This document shows, piece after piece, positions 49,661 through 59,295 of a stretch of 64,000 nucleotides of DNA. Position numbers and translations under genes: made by a program. The first letter of the stretch is position 1. Each line of letters begins with the position of its first letter. The notes under the pieces are model-generated. The model was given only the letters and a program-made list of their open reading frames with translations, had not been told where the DNA came from and ran no database searches. The stretch covers positions 1 to 64,000 of the forward strand of contig JBELJQ010000001.1 in NCBI GenBank assembly GCA_042090305.1, in the 5' to 3' direction. Source of the DNA: TMED13 sp042090305. Its GTDB lineage: Bacteria > Pseudomonadota > Alphaproteobacteria > Methylaequorales > Methylaequoraceae.

Positions 49661-51436
49661 ATGAGAAATCAAACTACATCAAAGTTATTAAAAAGAATCT
49701 TTGATAACTATATAATACAGCATAAATTTAAATTATTCATAGCCTTTATATGTATGACAATTATTGCAGCAGCTACTGCAATAAATGCTTGGCTTATGCA
49801 GCCAGTTTTAGATGAAATTTTTATAAAAAAAAATCAAAGATTAATTTATATTATTCCTATAGCGGTTTTGCTGATAGCAGTATTTAAAGGAATCGCATCA
49901 TACTTTCAATCTATTCTAATGAGCTTTGTAGGTTTTAAAATGGTATCACAAATACAAAAAAATATGTTTCAGAATATTATAAAATGTGACTTATCTTACT
50001 TTAATCAAATAAATTCAGGAATATTAGTCTCAAGGTTTATCTCTGATGTAGGTTCAATATCTAGAGGAATTCATAATGTAATAATAAACATTGTAAAAGA
50101 TTCTCTTACATTTTTATTCTTAATTGGTGTGATGTTTTACCATGACTATAAATTAGCATTTATTTCATTATTAATTTTTCCCTTAGCAATTTATCCAATA
50201 AGCAGAATTGGTAAACGCTTAAGAAAAATATCAAAAAATACTCAAATTGGGTTTGGTCAACTTACTTCAAAACTATCCGAATCATTTGGTTCAGTAAAAA
50301 CTATAAAATCTTTCAATTCAGAAAAGCATGAGACTGCTAAAATAAGTCATGAAGTTGAAAATATTTTTAATTTAACTTTCAAATCAACTAAGGTAAATTC
50401 TATATCTCGTCCCTTAATGGAGACACTTGGTGGATTGGCAATTGCGGTGATTATTTATATAGGTGGAAGCCAAGTTATAATGGAACAAACTACGCCTGGA
50501 ACATTTTTTTCTTTTTTAACAGCTCTTCTAATGGCTTATCAACCTGTTAAATCATTAGCTAGTTTGAATGCTACCCTTCAAATTTCAATGGCGTCTGCAG
50601 AAAGAATCTTTGAAATTCTTGACAAAAAGCCAACCATTAAAGATATCCCATATCCATCAAAGATAAATCTAAAAGACCGAGAGAATAAAAACCTCATAAT
50701 CTCAAAGGTTTCTTTTAAATATCCTTTATCTAACAAGCTAATTTTAAAAGATATAGATATGAAAATTTATGATGGTGAGAAAATAGCTATAGTTGGACAC
50801 TCCGGTGCAGGTAAAACTTCTTTGATGAATTTGTTACCACGGTTTTTTGATCCCACAAAAGGTGAAATTAGAATTGGAGAAGAAAATATTAAAAATTTAA
50901 GTTTAAAATTTGTTAGAAATTATTTCTCTCTTGTAAGTCAAGATATAGTATTATTTGATGATACAATTAAATATAATATTTGTTATGGGATAAATAGTGT
51001 TAATAACTTGGAATTAAATAGGGCATGTAAAAAGTCTAATTGTGATGAATTTATCAAAAAATTCCCCAATAAAATTAATCAATTAGTTGGAGAAAATGGA
51101 GCTAAACTATCAGGTGGTCAAAGACAAAGAATTGCAATTGCGAGAGCTTTTCTTAAAAATTCACCATTTCTTCTTCTTGATGAAGCAACCTCCTCTCTTG
51201 ACTCCAAATCAGAAAATAAAATAAATAGGTCACTTGAACAATTAATGAAAAACCGCACTACATTAGTTATTGCTCATAGACTTTCAACAATTATTGATGC
51301 AGATAGAATAGTTATATTAGATGCTGGTAAAATAATAGATATTGGAAGACATAAAGAATTGTTAAAAAAATCTAAAATATATCAAAATTTATACAAACTT
51401 CAATTTAAGAAAGAAGATGTTAAAAAATTTACTTAG
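49661..51436 (+). CDS. msbA: Lipid A export ABC transporter (MsbA-like)
   Basis: Fused ABC exporter of 591 aa with six helices (about 22-300), then an ATPase domain with Walker A G-H-S-G-A-G-K-T-S (near 378), Q-D-I-V-L-F-D-D, signature L-S-G-G-Q-R-Q-R-I-A and Walker B L-L-L-D-E-A-T-S-S-L-D. The MsbA role (flipping lipid A-core) is inferred from the neighbours DUF374, waaA and lpxK, which follow with overlaps or very short gaps. The family also contains multidrug exporters. Confidence 0.88.
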   Translation: MRNQTTSKLLKRIFDNYIIQHKFKLFIAFICMTIIAAATAINAWLMQPVLDEIFIKKNQRLIYIIPIAVLLIAVFKGIASYFQSILMSFVGFKMVSQIQKNMFQNIIKCDLSYFNQINSGILVSRFISDVGSISRGIHNVIINIVKDSLTFLFLIGVMFYHDYKLAFISLLIFPLAIYPISRIGKRLRKISKNTQIGFGQLTSKLSESFGSVKTIKSFNSEKHETAKISHEVENIFNLTFKSTKVNSISRPLMETLGGLAIAVIIYIGGSQVIMEQTTPGTFFSFLTALLMAYQPVKSLASLNATLQISMASAERIFEILDKKPTIKDIPYPSKINLKDRENKNLIISKVSFKYPLSNKLILKDIDMKIYDGEKIAIVGHSGAGKTSLMNLLPRFFDPTKGEIRIGEENIKNLSLKFVRNYFSLVSQDIVLFDDTIKYNICYGINSVNNLELNRACKKSNCDEFIKKFPNKINQLVGENGAKLSGGQRQRIAIARAFLKNSPFLLLDEATSSLDSKSENKINRSLEQLMKNRTTLVIAHRLSTIIDADRIVILDAGKIIDIGRHKELLKKSKIYQNLYKLQFKKEDVKKFT

Positions 51437-52073
51437 ACATGAACTATTTCAAAAAGTTACAGGACTTCTTATTGCTTATTATTTAAAAATTTGTTTTCAA
51501 ACATCTGTATGGAATATTAAGAATGAAAAAGTAATTAGTAAATTACTTAGAAAAAAAAAAAAGATAATAGTTTGCTTCTGGCACAGCAAACTACTGATGA
51601 TGGTTTTTTGTTGGAATTACCCAAATAAATTTAAAATGCTGATCTCTGGCCACAGAGATGGAAAAATAATATCAAACGCTGTTTCACATTTTGGTATAGA
51701 GACTATTTCTGGTTCATCCAGAAAAAATATGATTTCTTCATTAAAACAAATTATTTTTCAACTTAATCAAAAAAATGTTGTAGGAATTACCCCTGATGGA
51801 CCCAAAGGACCTAAAGAGAAAATTAAGAATGGATTAGTTTCACTAATAAAAAAAACAGATGCTGTAATAGTTCCTTTGACTTACTCCGCTAGATTCAAAA
51901 TCACATTAAATACTTGGGATAATTTTTTAATGGTGTTTCCATTTAATAAGTTTGTGGCAGTTTGGGGAGATCCATTTAATTATAATTCGAACTGTAATTT
52001 TGAAGAAAATAAAAAAAAACTTCAGGATGAATTTGAACGATTAGAAAAACTTTCTAAAAATCTATCCAGTTAG
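51417..52073 (+). CDS. DUF374 lysophospholipid acyltransferase-like protein
   Basis: A 218-aa protein of the DUF374/LPLAT-like family. H56 lies in C-F-W-H-S-K-L-L; further blocks are L-I-S-G-H-R-D-G-K-I-I-S and G-I-T-P-D-G-P-K-G-P-K-E-K, which is the family hallmark. It probably transfers an acyl chain in lipid A or phospholipid synthesis. It overlaps msbA by 20 bp and is followed one base later by waaA. Confidence 0.87.
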   Translation: MLKNLLRHELFQKVTGLLIAYYLKICFQTSVWNIKNEKVISKLLRKKKKIIVCFWHSKLLMMVFCWNYPNKFKMLISGHRDGKIISNAVSHFGIETISGSSRKNMISSLKQIIFQLNQKNVVGITPDGPKGPKEKIKNGLVSLIKKTDAVIVPLTYSARFKITLNTWDNFLMVFPFNKFVAVWGDPFNYNSNCNFEENKKKLQDEFERLEKLSKNLSS

Positions 52074-52074
52074 A

Positions 52075-53325
52075 ATGATAATTAAAATTTACAAACTAAT
52101 TTCGAATCTTTTAATTGTTCCAATTATAAGTTTTTTTATACTAAGGCTTTTTATTGGTAAAGAAAACCTCAAAAGTCTTAGACAAAAGTTTTCAATTTAT
52201 AAGTATAAAATTAAAAGGAAAAAAAAACTTGTTTGGATAAATGCTGTAAGTATCGGTGAATCAAAAGTAGGAGTCACTATTGCTGATAAAATAAAGTCTA
52301 AATATTCCAATTATGATGTTTTGCTTACAACATCAACAATAAGTTCCTACAAATTACTTAAATCAATGGACCTTAATTTAACTGTTATTTATGCGCCTGT
52401 TGATATTAGTATTATTGTTAATAGATTTGTCGATTTATGGAGGCCATCTATTGCAATTTTTGTTGAATCAGAAATATGGCCCAGCACATTTTCGATATTA
52501 AAGAATAGAAAAATAAAACTTAAAATATTGAATGCAAGAATGTCAGAGAATTCCTTTAATAAATGGAATCAATTTAATTCCTTCTCCAAAGAGATATTTA
52601 AACTTATCGACGAGTGCTATGTTCAAGATAAATATTCTGAAGTAAGGTATTCAAAACTTGGCGTTAAAAGAATATTAAGAATACCAAATATTAAATTTCT
52701 TACAAAAAAACCTACTTTTAGTAAGTTAGAGTTTTCAAAATTTAATGCTCTTCTTAAAGAAAAGTTTGTGATTACAATTTTCAGTACTCATAAAGGAGAA
52801 GAGAGAATGATTATTGAATCACTTGATTATCTTATAAGTAACACAAATAATTTATTTATTATTATTATCCCAAGACATGTAAAAAGAACTCATTCAATTG
52901 AGAAAATACTAAAAAAACATAAAATATCTTATACACTTAGATCTAAATTCATTAAATCCCAAAGAAATAATAGGGTCTTATTAGTTGATTCATTTGGAGA
53001 ACTTCCATTATTTTTTAAACTCTCAAAAATAGCTATTGTGGGTGGGTCCTTTTATAATAAAGGTGGACAAAATCCAATTGAAGCTTCGTTCTTTGATTGT
53101 TCTGTTATCTTTGGACCGTACATGTCAAATTTTTCGGATATTTCAAGAAAAATGTTAGATTACAACGCTGGTTTCCAAGTTAATGACAAAAATGAATTAA
53201 ATAAAAAGATTTTACTACTCTCCAATAATGAAAAACTCAGAATAAAAACATCTAAAAATTTTAAAAATCTATGTAATAATCAGAACTTAATATCTTCAAA
53301 AATTTTTAATAAGATATTGGAGTGA
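52075..53325 (+). CDS. waaA: Kdo transferase (3-deoxy-D-manno-octulosonic acid transferase)
   Basis: Adds Kdo to lipid IVA. The 416-aa GT-B enzyme has an N-terminal membrane helix (about 8-27), N-A-V-S-I-G-E62 with the catalytic Glu, L-L-T-T-S-T-I-S-S, Y-A-P-V-D, V-E-S-E-I-W-P and a C-terminal G-G-S-F-Y-N-K-G-G-Q-N-P-I-E-A. It sits between DUF374 and lpxK. The lpxABCD genes are elsewhere. Confidence 0.94.
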   Translation: MIIKIYKLISNLLIVPIISFFILRLFIGKENLKSLRQKFSIYKYKIKRKKKLVWINAVSIGESKVGVTIADKIKSKYSNYDVLLTTSTISSYKLLKSMDLNLTVIYAPVDISIIVNRFVDLWRPSIAIFVESEIWPSTFSILKNRKIKLKILNARMSENSFNKWNQFNSFSKEIFKLIDECYVQDKYSEVRYSKLGVKRILRIPNIKFLTKKPTFSKLEFSKFNALLKEKFVITIFSTHKGEERMIIESLDYLISNTNNLFIIIIPRHVKRTHSIEKILKKHKISYTLRSKFIKSQRNNRVLLVDSFGELPLFFKLSKIAIVGGSFYNKGGQNPIEASFFDCSVIFGPYMSNFSDISRKMLDYNAGFQVNDKNELNKKILLLSNNEKLRIKTSKNFKNLCNNQNLISSKIFNKILE

Positions 53326-53329
53326 AATA

Positions 53330-54289
53330 ATGCAATTAACTAAAAAAGTTTGGCAACAGAAAAATATCTTGAGTAATTTTCTGTATCCTTTTAGTTATAT
53401 TTATCTATTAAGTTATTTTGTGTATAGATTATTTAAGTCAGAAAAAAAACTTAATATACCTATTATTTGTGTAGGGAATATTGTGTCTGGTGGTGCAGGA
53501 AAAACTCCTGTTTCTATTGAATTAAGAAAAATTTTATCAAAAAGATTTAAAAACATTTTTATACTCTTAAGAGGCTATAAAGGAAGAAAAAAAGGACCAC
53601 TGTTAGTAAAAAAAGAGGATAAATATACTGATGTAGGTGATGAAAGTTTAATTCATTCCTTCTTTGGTAAAACATGTATGTCAAAGGATAAAGTGTTAGG
53701 AGCCGATTATTGTTTGAGAAGGGGGGGAGATTTGATTATTATGGACGATGGTTTACAAAGTATAGACGTAAAAAGAAGTATTAATATACTCGTTATTGAT
53801 AATGAATACAAATTTGGAAATAAAAGAATTATTCCAGCTGGCCCACTCAGGCAAACCATAAAAAGCTCAATCTTAATGGCTGATTTTACATTCATAATAG
53901 GGCAAAAAAAAACAAATTTTTTTGAGAATCTAAAGTTCAAGAATATTTTCTACGCCCGAAAAAAAATTTTCATAGATACAAATAAAAAAAACTTATATGC
54001 CTTTTCAGGTCTGGGCAATAATCTTAGTTTTTTTAATTCTATAAAGGAATCTAATTATAATTTAAAAAAATATAAAGAATTCAATGATCACCATTCTTAT
54101 AAAGATTATGAAATTGAGGAAATGATTAATGAGTCAAAAAAATTAAAGCTTCAGCTTGTATGTACACAAAAAGATTTTATCAAAATTAATGAAAAGTATA
54201 AAAAATTTATTATTGTAGTGGAAATGAATCTAGAGTTTGAAAACATAAAAGCTTTAGTAAGAAAACTTAATGATTCTTTAAATGTTTAA
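53330..54289 (+). CDS. lpxK: Tetraacyldisaccharide 4'-kinase
   Basis: Membrane-bound P-loop kinase that adds the 4'-phosphate of lipid A. The 319-aa product has an N-terminal helix and V-G-N-I-V-S-G-G-A-G-K-T-P (48-60), followed by L-L-R-G-Y-K-G-R, G-D-E-S-L-I and D-D-G-L-Q-S. It follows waaA after 4 bp, with a GGAGTG stretch near the ATG, and its stop overlaps the convergent M23 peptidase gene by 4 bp. Confidence 0.94.
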   Translation: MQLTKKVWQQKNILSNFLYPFSYIYLLSYFVYRLFKSEKKLNIPIICVGNIVSGGAGKTPVSIELRKILSKRFKNIFILLRGYKGRKKGPLLVKKEDKYTDVGDESLIHSFFGKTCMSKDKVLGADYCLRRGGDLIIMDDGLQSIDVKRSINILVIDNEYKFGNKRIIPAGPLRQTIKSSILMADFTFIIGQKKTNFFENLKFKNIFYARKKIFIDTNKKNLYAFSGLGNNLSFFNSIKESNYNLKKYKEFNDHHSYKDYEIEEMINESKKLKLQLVCTQKDFIKINEKYKKFIIVVEMNLEFENIKALVRKLNDSLNV

Positions 54290-55083
54290 TTTAGTTCATA
54301 GTGTAAAACTGACATAGGGTCTACTGAAGTCTCATTCAAATAAATCCCCCAGTGCAAGTGGGGACCCGAAGCTCTTCCTGTCATTCCAACTGTTCCAATC
54401 TTCTCTCCTCGGTTTATTTTATCTCCCACATTGACATTTATTTCTTCAAGGTGAGCAAAAATTGAAATTAAGCCTAGACCGTGATCCATTATTATAGTTT
54501 TTCCAGTAAAAAACATATCATCTTCAGATAATTTTATCACTCCTGATGATGGTGCTATAATATCTGTTCCTAAGGGTGCAGCAATATCAATTCCCTTGTG
54601 AGGACTCCTAGGTTTTGAGTTTAAAATTCTCTGACTTCCATAAACACCACTTATTCTTCCCTTTACAGGAGTAATAAACTTTTTTTCAAAAAGTCTTTTA
54701 CGTTGACCAGTTTTTTTGCTTTGTTTGATTTTTAATTGATCTCTTTTAATTTTATTTATTTCTTTTTGACTAGGCTCAACTTTACTCTTAGGTAGTCCAT
54801 TAATGAGTTCAACTTTGTATTTTTTTTTTTCCACATCAAATCTTTTTTTTTTTCCATTAATTGAAATCTCAAAATTATTATCAAACTTTCTACCAAAAGC
54901 ATAAATAAAATTTCCATCTTCATATATTTGAATTTTACTTTGATTTATTTTGATCAAATTATCGAGGGTTTTAAGCTTACCAGTAATAACTCCACCCTCA
55001 CAAAAACAACCTGAAATTTCTGGAAAATCATCTGCTGATAAGTCCATCTGCCAAAAAAGAAGAATTATAAAATAAATAATCAT
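54286..55083 (-). CDS. M23 family metallopeptidase (LytM-like)
   Basis: Exported peptidoglycan endopeptidase or amidase activator. The 265-aa product has a signal peptide (about 1-17), two Cys (C26, C28) and a beta-rich N-terminal part, a Lys-rich linker (108-136) and a catalytic LytM domain. The zinc ligands H162 and D166 lie in P-H-K-G-I-D and H244 in P-H-L-H-W, so the enzyme looks active. Two runs of about 11 A/T bases lie near 54830-54853 within the gene. The ATG overlaps the xseA stop (ATGA). Confidence 0.9.
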   Translation of the reverse strand: MIIYFIILLFWQMDLSADDFPEISGCFCEGGVITGKLKTLDNLIKINQSKIQIYEDGNFIYAFGRKFDNNFEISINGKKKRFDVEKKKYKVELINGLPKSKVEPSQKEINKIKRDQLKIKQSKKTGQRKRLFEKKFITPVKGRISGVYGSQRILNSKPRSPHKGIDIAAPLGTDIIAPSSGVIKLSEDDMFFTGKTIIMDHGLGLISIFAHLEEINVNVGDKINRGEKIGTVGMTGRASGPHLHWGIYLNETSVDPMSVLHYELN

Positions 55084-56402
55084 ATTTTCTTTGCTGAAAC
55101 TCTATCTTTATAGAACTCGATTTCGAATGTTTTATCTTTTTCGAGTTGTTTTTCACTTTGTACTAACTTATTTTTATATTTAACCACAGAAAATCCTCTT
55201 TTTAGTGTATTTCTATAAGATAATGATAAAAGTTGTCTTTTAATTGAAACTAAATTTGTTTTTTTGTATTTTTGAATATTTTTCAAATTATTGATTATCG
55301 ATGATTTTAAATTTTCTAAATTTTCTAACAAATATTCGATTTTAGTAGTTAAATTTCTTCTGCTAAGACTTTCAATTTTTGAGTAAAAATTTAACTTCGT
55401 AGTATTTATTAAAGATTTGAGATATTGGGTAATTTTGGTCTCAAACAAATCAAGTGTTTGGAATTTATTATTAATATTATTAGATAAATCTGGAAGTCTT
55501 AAATTAAGATTTGTAAATGTAATTTTAACTTCACCTAAATTTTTTAAAATAATATTATCTAATAAAGATTTACTAGAATTAATTTTAGATAAGAGTTCTT
55601 TACGATCTGGTACAGCTATTTCTGCAGCAGCTGTTGGTGTCGGTGCCCTTAGATCAGAAACAAGATCACATAACGTAAAATCAGTTTCATGTCCCACTGC
55701 TGATATAACAGGTATTGTTGATCTGTGAATTGCTAAAACTAGTTCCTCTTCATTGAAGGACATCAAATCTTCTAAACTCCCACCTCCACGTGCGATAATT
55801 ATTAAATCTGGTGGATTCATACATTTATTAAAATACTTTAATCCATTTAAAAGATCAGCTAGACTCCTAGCTCCCTGGACATTTGCTGAGTATAAAGTAA
55901 GTGTTAGAGGGTATCTTTCAGATATTCTATGAATTATATCCTTAAAAACTGCGCCTGTTTCAGATGTAATTACACCAATATTTTTTGGAATTTTTGGTAT
56001 CTGGATTTTCTTTTCCAAATCAAAATATCCAAGAGATGCCAATTTTTTTTTTCTATTTTCTAATATCTGTAAAAGTGTTCCTTCTCCTTCATAATCAATT
56101 TGATCTACGATTAGTTGATATTTTGATTGCAAGTCATAGGTAGTTATCTTTCCTTTAATTATAACCTTAATTCCATCTTCAATTTTAATATTCAATTTTG
56201 GAACTGTAGACCTCCAACAGATAACTGAAATAATGCTATTTGCGTCTTTAAGAGTCAAATAAATATGACCCGAAGAATGTTTATTTATTTGGGATATTTC
56301 GCCTTTTACTTTAATAGTATTAAAATTTTTTTCTATTATACTTTTAATTGAAAAATTTAATTCAGATACAGAATATTCTTTAATGTTTGATATTAAATTC
56401 AT
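55080..56402 (-). CDS. xseA: Exodeoxyribonuclease VII large subunit
   Basis: Large subunit of the single-strand-specific exonuclease VII. The 440-aa product has an N-terminal OB-fold (V-K-G-E-I-S-Q-I-N-K-H-S-S-G-H-I-Y), the central I-A-R-G-G-G-S-L-E-D-L-M-S-F-N and V-G-H-E-T-D-F-T-L-C-D with R-A-P-T-P-T-A-A-A-E, then a helical C-terminal region. XseB is not nearby. It is divergent from purD and coupled to the M23 peptidase. Confidence 0.95.
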   Translation of the reverse strand: MNLISNIKEYSVSELNFSIKSIIEKNFNTIKVKGEISQINKHSSGHIYLTLKDANSIISVICWRSTVPKLNIKIEDGIKVIIKGKITTYDLQSKYQLIVDQIDYEGEGTLLQILENRKKKLASLGYFDLEKKIQIPKIPKNIGVITSETGAVFKDIIHRISERYPLTLTLYSANVQGARSLADLLNGLKYFNKCMNPPDLIIIARGGGSLEDLMSFNEEELVLAIHRSTIPVISAVGHETDFTLCDLVSDLRAPTPTAAAEIAVPDRKELLSKINSSKSLLDNIILKNLGEVKITFTNLNLRLPDLSNNINNKFQTLDLFETKITQYLKSLINTTKLNFYSKIESLSRRNLTTKIEYLLENLENLKSSIINNLKNIQKYKKTNLVSIKRQLLSLSYRNTLKRGFSVVKYKNKLVQSEKQLEKDKTFEIEFYKDRVSAKKI

Positions 56403-56448
56403 ACTAATACGTTTATAATTATCATATTAAAATTAAAAGGAAAAACTA

Positions 56449-57714
56449 GTGAATATTTTAGTAATTGGTTCTGGGGCAAGAGAACACTCAATAATTTGGG
56501 CATTAGAAAAATCAAATGATGCAAAACAAATTTTTTGTATACCTGGAAACGCTGGTATCAGTAAAATAGCCAAATGCTTAAAAATTGATTTAAATAAAAA
56601 ACAAGAAGTATACAAATTTTGTAAAAATAACTGTATTGAATTAGTTATAATTGGACCTGAAGAATATTTAGAAAAAGGTCTTAGTGATTATCTAACTAAA
56701 AAAAAAATTAATGTATTTGGTCCATCACAAAAAGCAGCAAGGCTTGAGTCTTCAAAAATATTCTCAAAAAAATTTTTAAATAAAAATGGTATACCCACTG
56801 CAAAGTCTAAAAGTTTTAGTAGCTATGGTTCCGCAATTAAATATTTGAAAATAGTGAATTATCCATTGGTAATTAAAGCTGACGGATTAGCTGCCGGAAA
56901 GGGAGTGTTTATATGTAATAAATTTGATGAGGCAAAGGCTGAACTTGAGAACCTTTTGATAAAGAAAAATTTAGGATCCTCTGGACAGAAAGTTCTTATC
57001 GAAGAATTTCTTGATGGTTTTGAAATAAGTTACTTTGCTTTTGTAGATAAGAAGTCTTTTATTCCTTTTGGATATGCTTTAGATCATAAAAGAGCCTATA
57101 ATAATGATCAGGGGCCTAATACAGGGGGGATGGGGTGTTTCACTCCCTCAAAAAGAGTCACAAAACAATTATTAGAAGAAATAAATAATAAAATTTTAAA
57201 ACCAACTATCAATGGAATAAAAAAGGAAAATTTTATTTTTCGTGGGATTTTATTTATTGGCCTAATGATATCTAAAAAAGGGCCTCTAGTTATTGAATAT
57301 AATGTTCGTTTTGGGGACCCAGAATGTCAAACACTATTAAGAAGCTTAAAAACTGATTTATTAAAAGTGATAGTTGCATGCACCAAAGATAAGTTATCTA
57401 AACAAAAATTAGTTGTAAACAATAATCATGTCGTCTGTGTAGTTATTGCATCCAATGGATATCCCGGAAAATATAAAAAGAATATACCTATTAAAAACCT
57501 TAATTTACCTAATATTTCTAAGGATGTAGAAATATTTCACGCGGGAACTAAGTACTTAAATGGGAGAATAGTTTCATCTGGTGGAAGGGTTGTCTCTGTT
57601 ACTGCAGTAGGAAAAAATATAAATGAAGCGAGGAAAAAAGCCTACGCTGAAGTAAAAAAAATTAGATGGAAAGATGGTTTTTTTAGAGATGATATTGGTT
57701 TAAAAAATTTTTAA
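56449..57714 (+). CDS. purD: Phosphoribosylamine-glycine ligase
   Basis: ATP-grasp enzyme joining glycine to phosphoribosylamine in purine synthesis. The 421-aa product has V-I-G-S-G-A-R-E-H near the start, V-I-K-A-D-G-L-A-A-G-K-G-V, D-H-K-R-A-Y-N-N-D-Q-G-P-N-T-G-G-M-G and Y-N-V-R-F-G-D-P-E. The start is a GTG set by AAAAGGA 7-8 nt upstream. It shares its last 4 bp with the convergent tadA. Confidence 0.95.
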   Translation: MNILVIGSGAREHSIIWALEKSNDAKQIFCIPGNAGISKIAKCLKIDLNKKQEVYKFCKNNCIELVIIGPEEYLEKGLSDYLTKKKINVFGPSQKAARLESSKIFSKKFLNKNGIPTAKSKSFSSYGSAIKYLKIVNYPLVIKADGLAAGKGVFICNKFDEAKAELENLLIKKNLGSSGQKVLIEEFLDGFEISYFAFVDKKSFIPFGYALDHKRAYNNDQGPNTGGMGCFTPSKRVTKQLLEEINNKILKPTINGIKKENFIFRGILFIGLMISKKGPLVIEYNVRFGDPECQTLLRSLKTDLLKVIVACTKDKLSKQKLVVNNNHVVCVVIASNGYPGKYKKNIPIKNLNLPNISKDVEIFHAGTKYLNGRIVSSGGRVVSVTAVGKNINEARKKAYAEVKKIRWKDGFFRDDIGLKNF

Positions 57715-58139
57715 TCTCTTATTTTCCTAAAAAAAGTTAATAATAAATCTGAACATTTGTCCTCATAAATGCCGCCAAAATATTCATATTTTTTTACATT
57801 ACTAAAATATTTCTTAATTTTATTATCATGCGACTCAAGAAAGTTTGAATAAGCACCAAAATAAACTCTTTGTATCCCAGTCTGAATAATCAAAGACTCA
57901 CACATTCTACAAGGTTCTAATGTTGTATATAAATTCAAACCATGAAGTTTTATAGTTTTAAGTTTTTTACATGCTTTCCTTATAGCTAATAGTTCTGCAT
58001 GAGCTGTTGGATCATTTTTTTCATTTGACATGTTATAAGCGTAACTTATTAAGTTATTATTTGAATCTATAATAACACAGCCAACTGGTATTTCATTTCT
58101 TGAAAAACCCTTCACTGCAAGACTTAATGCCATTTTCAT
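57711..58139 (-). CDS. tadA: tRNA-specific adenosine deaminase
   Basis: Deaminates A34 of tRNA-Arg(ACG) to inosine. Zinc and catalytic residues are present in T-A-H-A-E-L-L-A and L-E-P-C-R-M-C-E-S, with the N-terminal E-I-P-V-G-C-V-I-I-D. The ATG at 58139 gives 142 aa and lies 16 bp after the upstream gene; a GTG at 58181 and a TTG at 58169 (with GAGG upstream) are alternatives overlapping that gene and adding up to 14 Lys-rich residues. Confidence 0.9.
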   Translation of the reverse strand: MKMALSLAVKGFSRNEIPVGCVIIDSNNNLISYAYNMSNEKNDPTAHAELLAIRKACKKLKTIKLHGLNLYTTLEPCRMCESLIIQTGIQRVYFGAYSNFLESHDNKIKKYFSNVKKYEYFGGIYEDKCSDLLLTFFRKIRD

Positions 58140-58155
58140 TGGACTAGTTAATTTT

Positions 58156-58530
58156 TTATTTTTTTTCAATTCTAGCCTCACAACCGGGTTTAATTTTCTT
58201 AAGATTTTTTAAATCAAATTTTGTTATTGCCCAGACATTACAATTATCTGCCAATTGAATTTCATCTACTTTTGAAATTGGAGTTCTGCCAAAGCCAATA
58301 GCTATTGCTTTTCCCGATGGCCAATAAGCAATTTCTCCAAACTCAATAATTGATTTTGCCTCACTCTCAACTGGTGCATCTATATCTGTATGAAAATATA
58401 CTTCTTCTCCCCATACGTTGACACTTGAGGTGATAGGTAAATTCTTCCAAATAGTTTCAGCTGTTGGGGTTTCTAATAATAATATATCAAAAATTATTTT
58501 ATCAATGATAATTTTACATTTTTTTGTCAT
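58156..58530 (-). CDS. Cyclophilin-like fold protein
   Basis: A 124-aa protein whose blocks T-P-T-A-E-T-I-W, W-G-E-E-V-Y-F, F-G-E-I-A-Y-W-P-S-G-K-A-I-A-I-G-F-G-R-T-P-I-S and N-V-W-A match the cyclophilin-like family typified by TM1367 (from memory). No enzymatic role is established for this family. The ATG at 58530 is preferred because relatives begin near here; an ATG at 58545 would add five residues. It is divergent from the next gene and lies just upstream of tadA. Confidence 0.65.
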   Translation of the reverse strand: MTKKCKIIIDKIIFDILLLETPTAETIWKNLPITSSVNVWGEEVYFHTDIDAPVESEAKSIIEFGEIAYWPSGKAIAIGFGRTPISKVDEIQLADNCNVWAITKFDLKNLKKIKPGCEARIEKK

Positions 58531-58563
58531 ATAATAGACTAACATTTATTATTGAAAACATAT

Positions 58564-59295
58564 ATGAAAAAACCCTTAATAGGCATTACTTTAGATGAAG
58601 AAAATACTAAGACATATTCTAAATATCCTTGGTATGCAGCAAGAAAAAACTACGCCTCATCAATAGAAAAGGCCGGAGGTTTTTGTGTTTTTCTTCCAAG
58701 TAATATATTTGCGATTGATTGTTATCTTGAACTTATCGACGGACTTGTTGTTACGGGTGGAGACTTTGATATTGATCCTAAAATTTATGGTGAAGATATA
58801 AAAAGCTCTAAAGTTTCAACAAAAGAAAATAGAACAAACTTTGAGTTTTCAATCTCAAAAAAGGCTATAGATAAAAATCTACCAATATTTGGTATTTGCG
58901 GTGGTGAACAACTAATAAATGTTGTTCTTGGTGGCACACTTATTCAGCACATACCTGACTATCATAAAAGTGAAATAAATCATGAACAAACAAATCCTAG
59001 AAATGAGGCAAGTCATTACGTGAAAATTAATGAAAAAAGTAAGTTATACGATTGTGTCAAGACAAAAAGAATGTTTGTGAATTCTGCTCATCACCAAGCG
59101 GTAAAAGACTTAGGGAAAAATTTAATTGCTAACGCATATTCGGAGGATGGTATTATTGAGGGTATAGAAGCAATAGATAAAACTTTTTGTATTGGGGTTC
59201 AATGGCATCCAGAATTCTTGATAGATAAAAATGACATAAAAATACTTGAATCATTTATTAAAAAATCAAAAGAAAAAATTGGAAAAAAAAATTAG
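58564..59295 (+). CDS. Gamma-glutamyl-GABA hydrolase-like class I glutamine amidotransferase (peptidase C26)
   Basis: A 243-aa hydrolase of the PuuD/C26 family. The nucleophile Cys is in F-G-I-C-G-G-E-Q, with V-V-T-G-G-D-F-D-I-D-P upstream and the His-Glu pair in Q-W-H-P-E-F downstream. The usual substrate is gamma-glutamyl-GABA from putrescine, but no other polyamine gene is adjacent. The ATG at 58564 is preferred to a TTG 12 bases upstream. It overlaps the pseudouridine synthase frame. Confidence 0.85.
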   Translation: MKKPLIGITLDEENTKTYSKYPWYAARKNYASSIEKAGGFCVFLPSNIFAIDCYLELIDGLVVTGGDFDIDPKIYGEDIKSSKVSTKENRTNFEFSISKKAIDKNLPIFGICGGEQLINVVLGGTLIQHIPDYHKSEINHEQTNPRNEASHYVKINEKSKLYDCVKTKRMFVNSAHHQAVKDLGKNLIANAYSEDGIIEGIEAIDKTFCIGVQWHPEFLIDKNDIKILESFIKKSKEKIGKKN

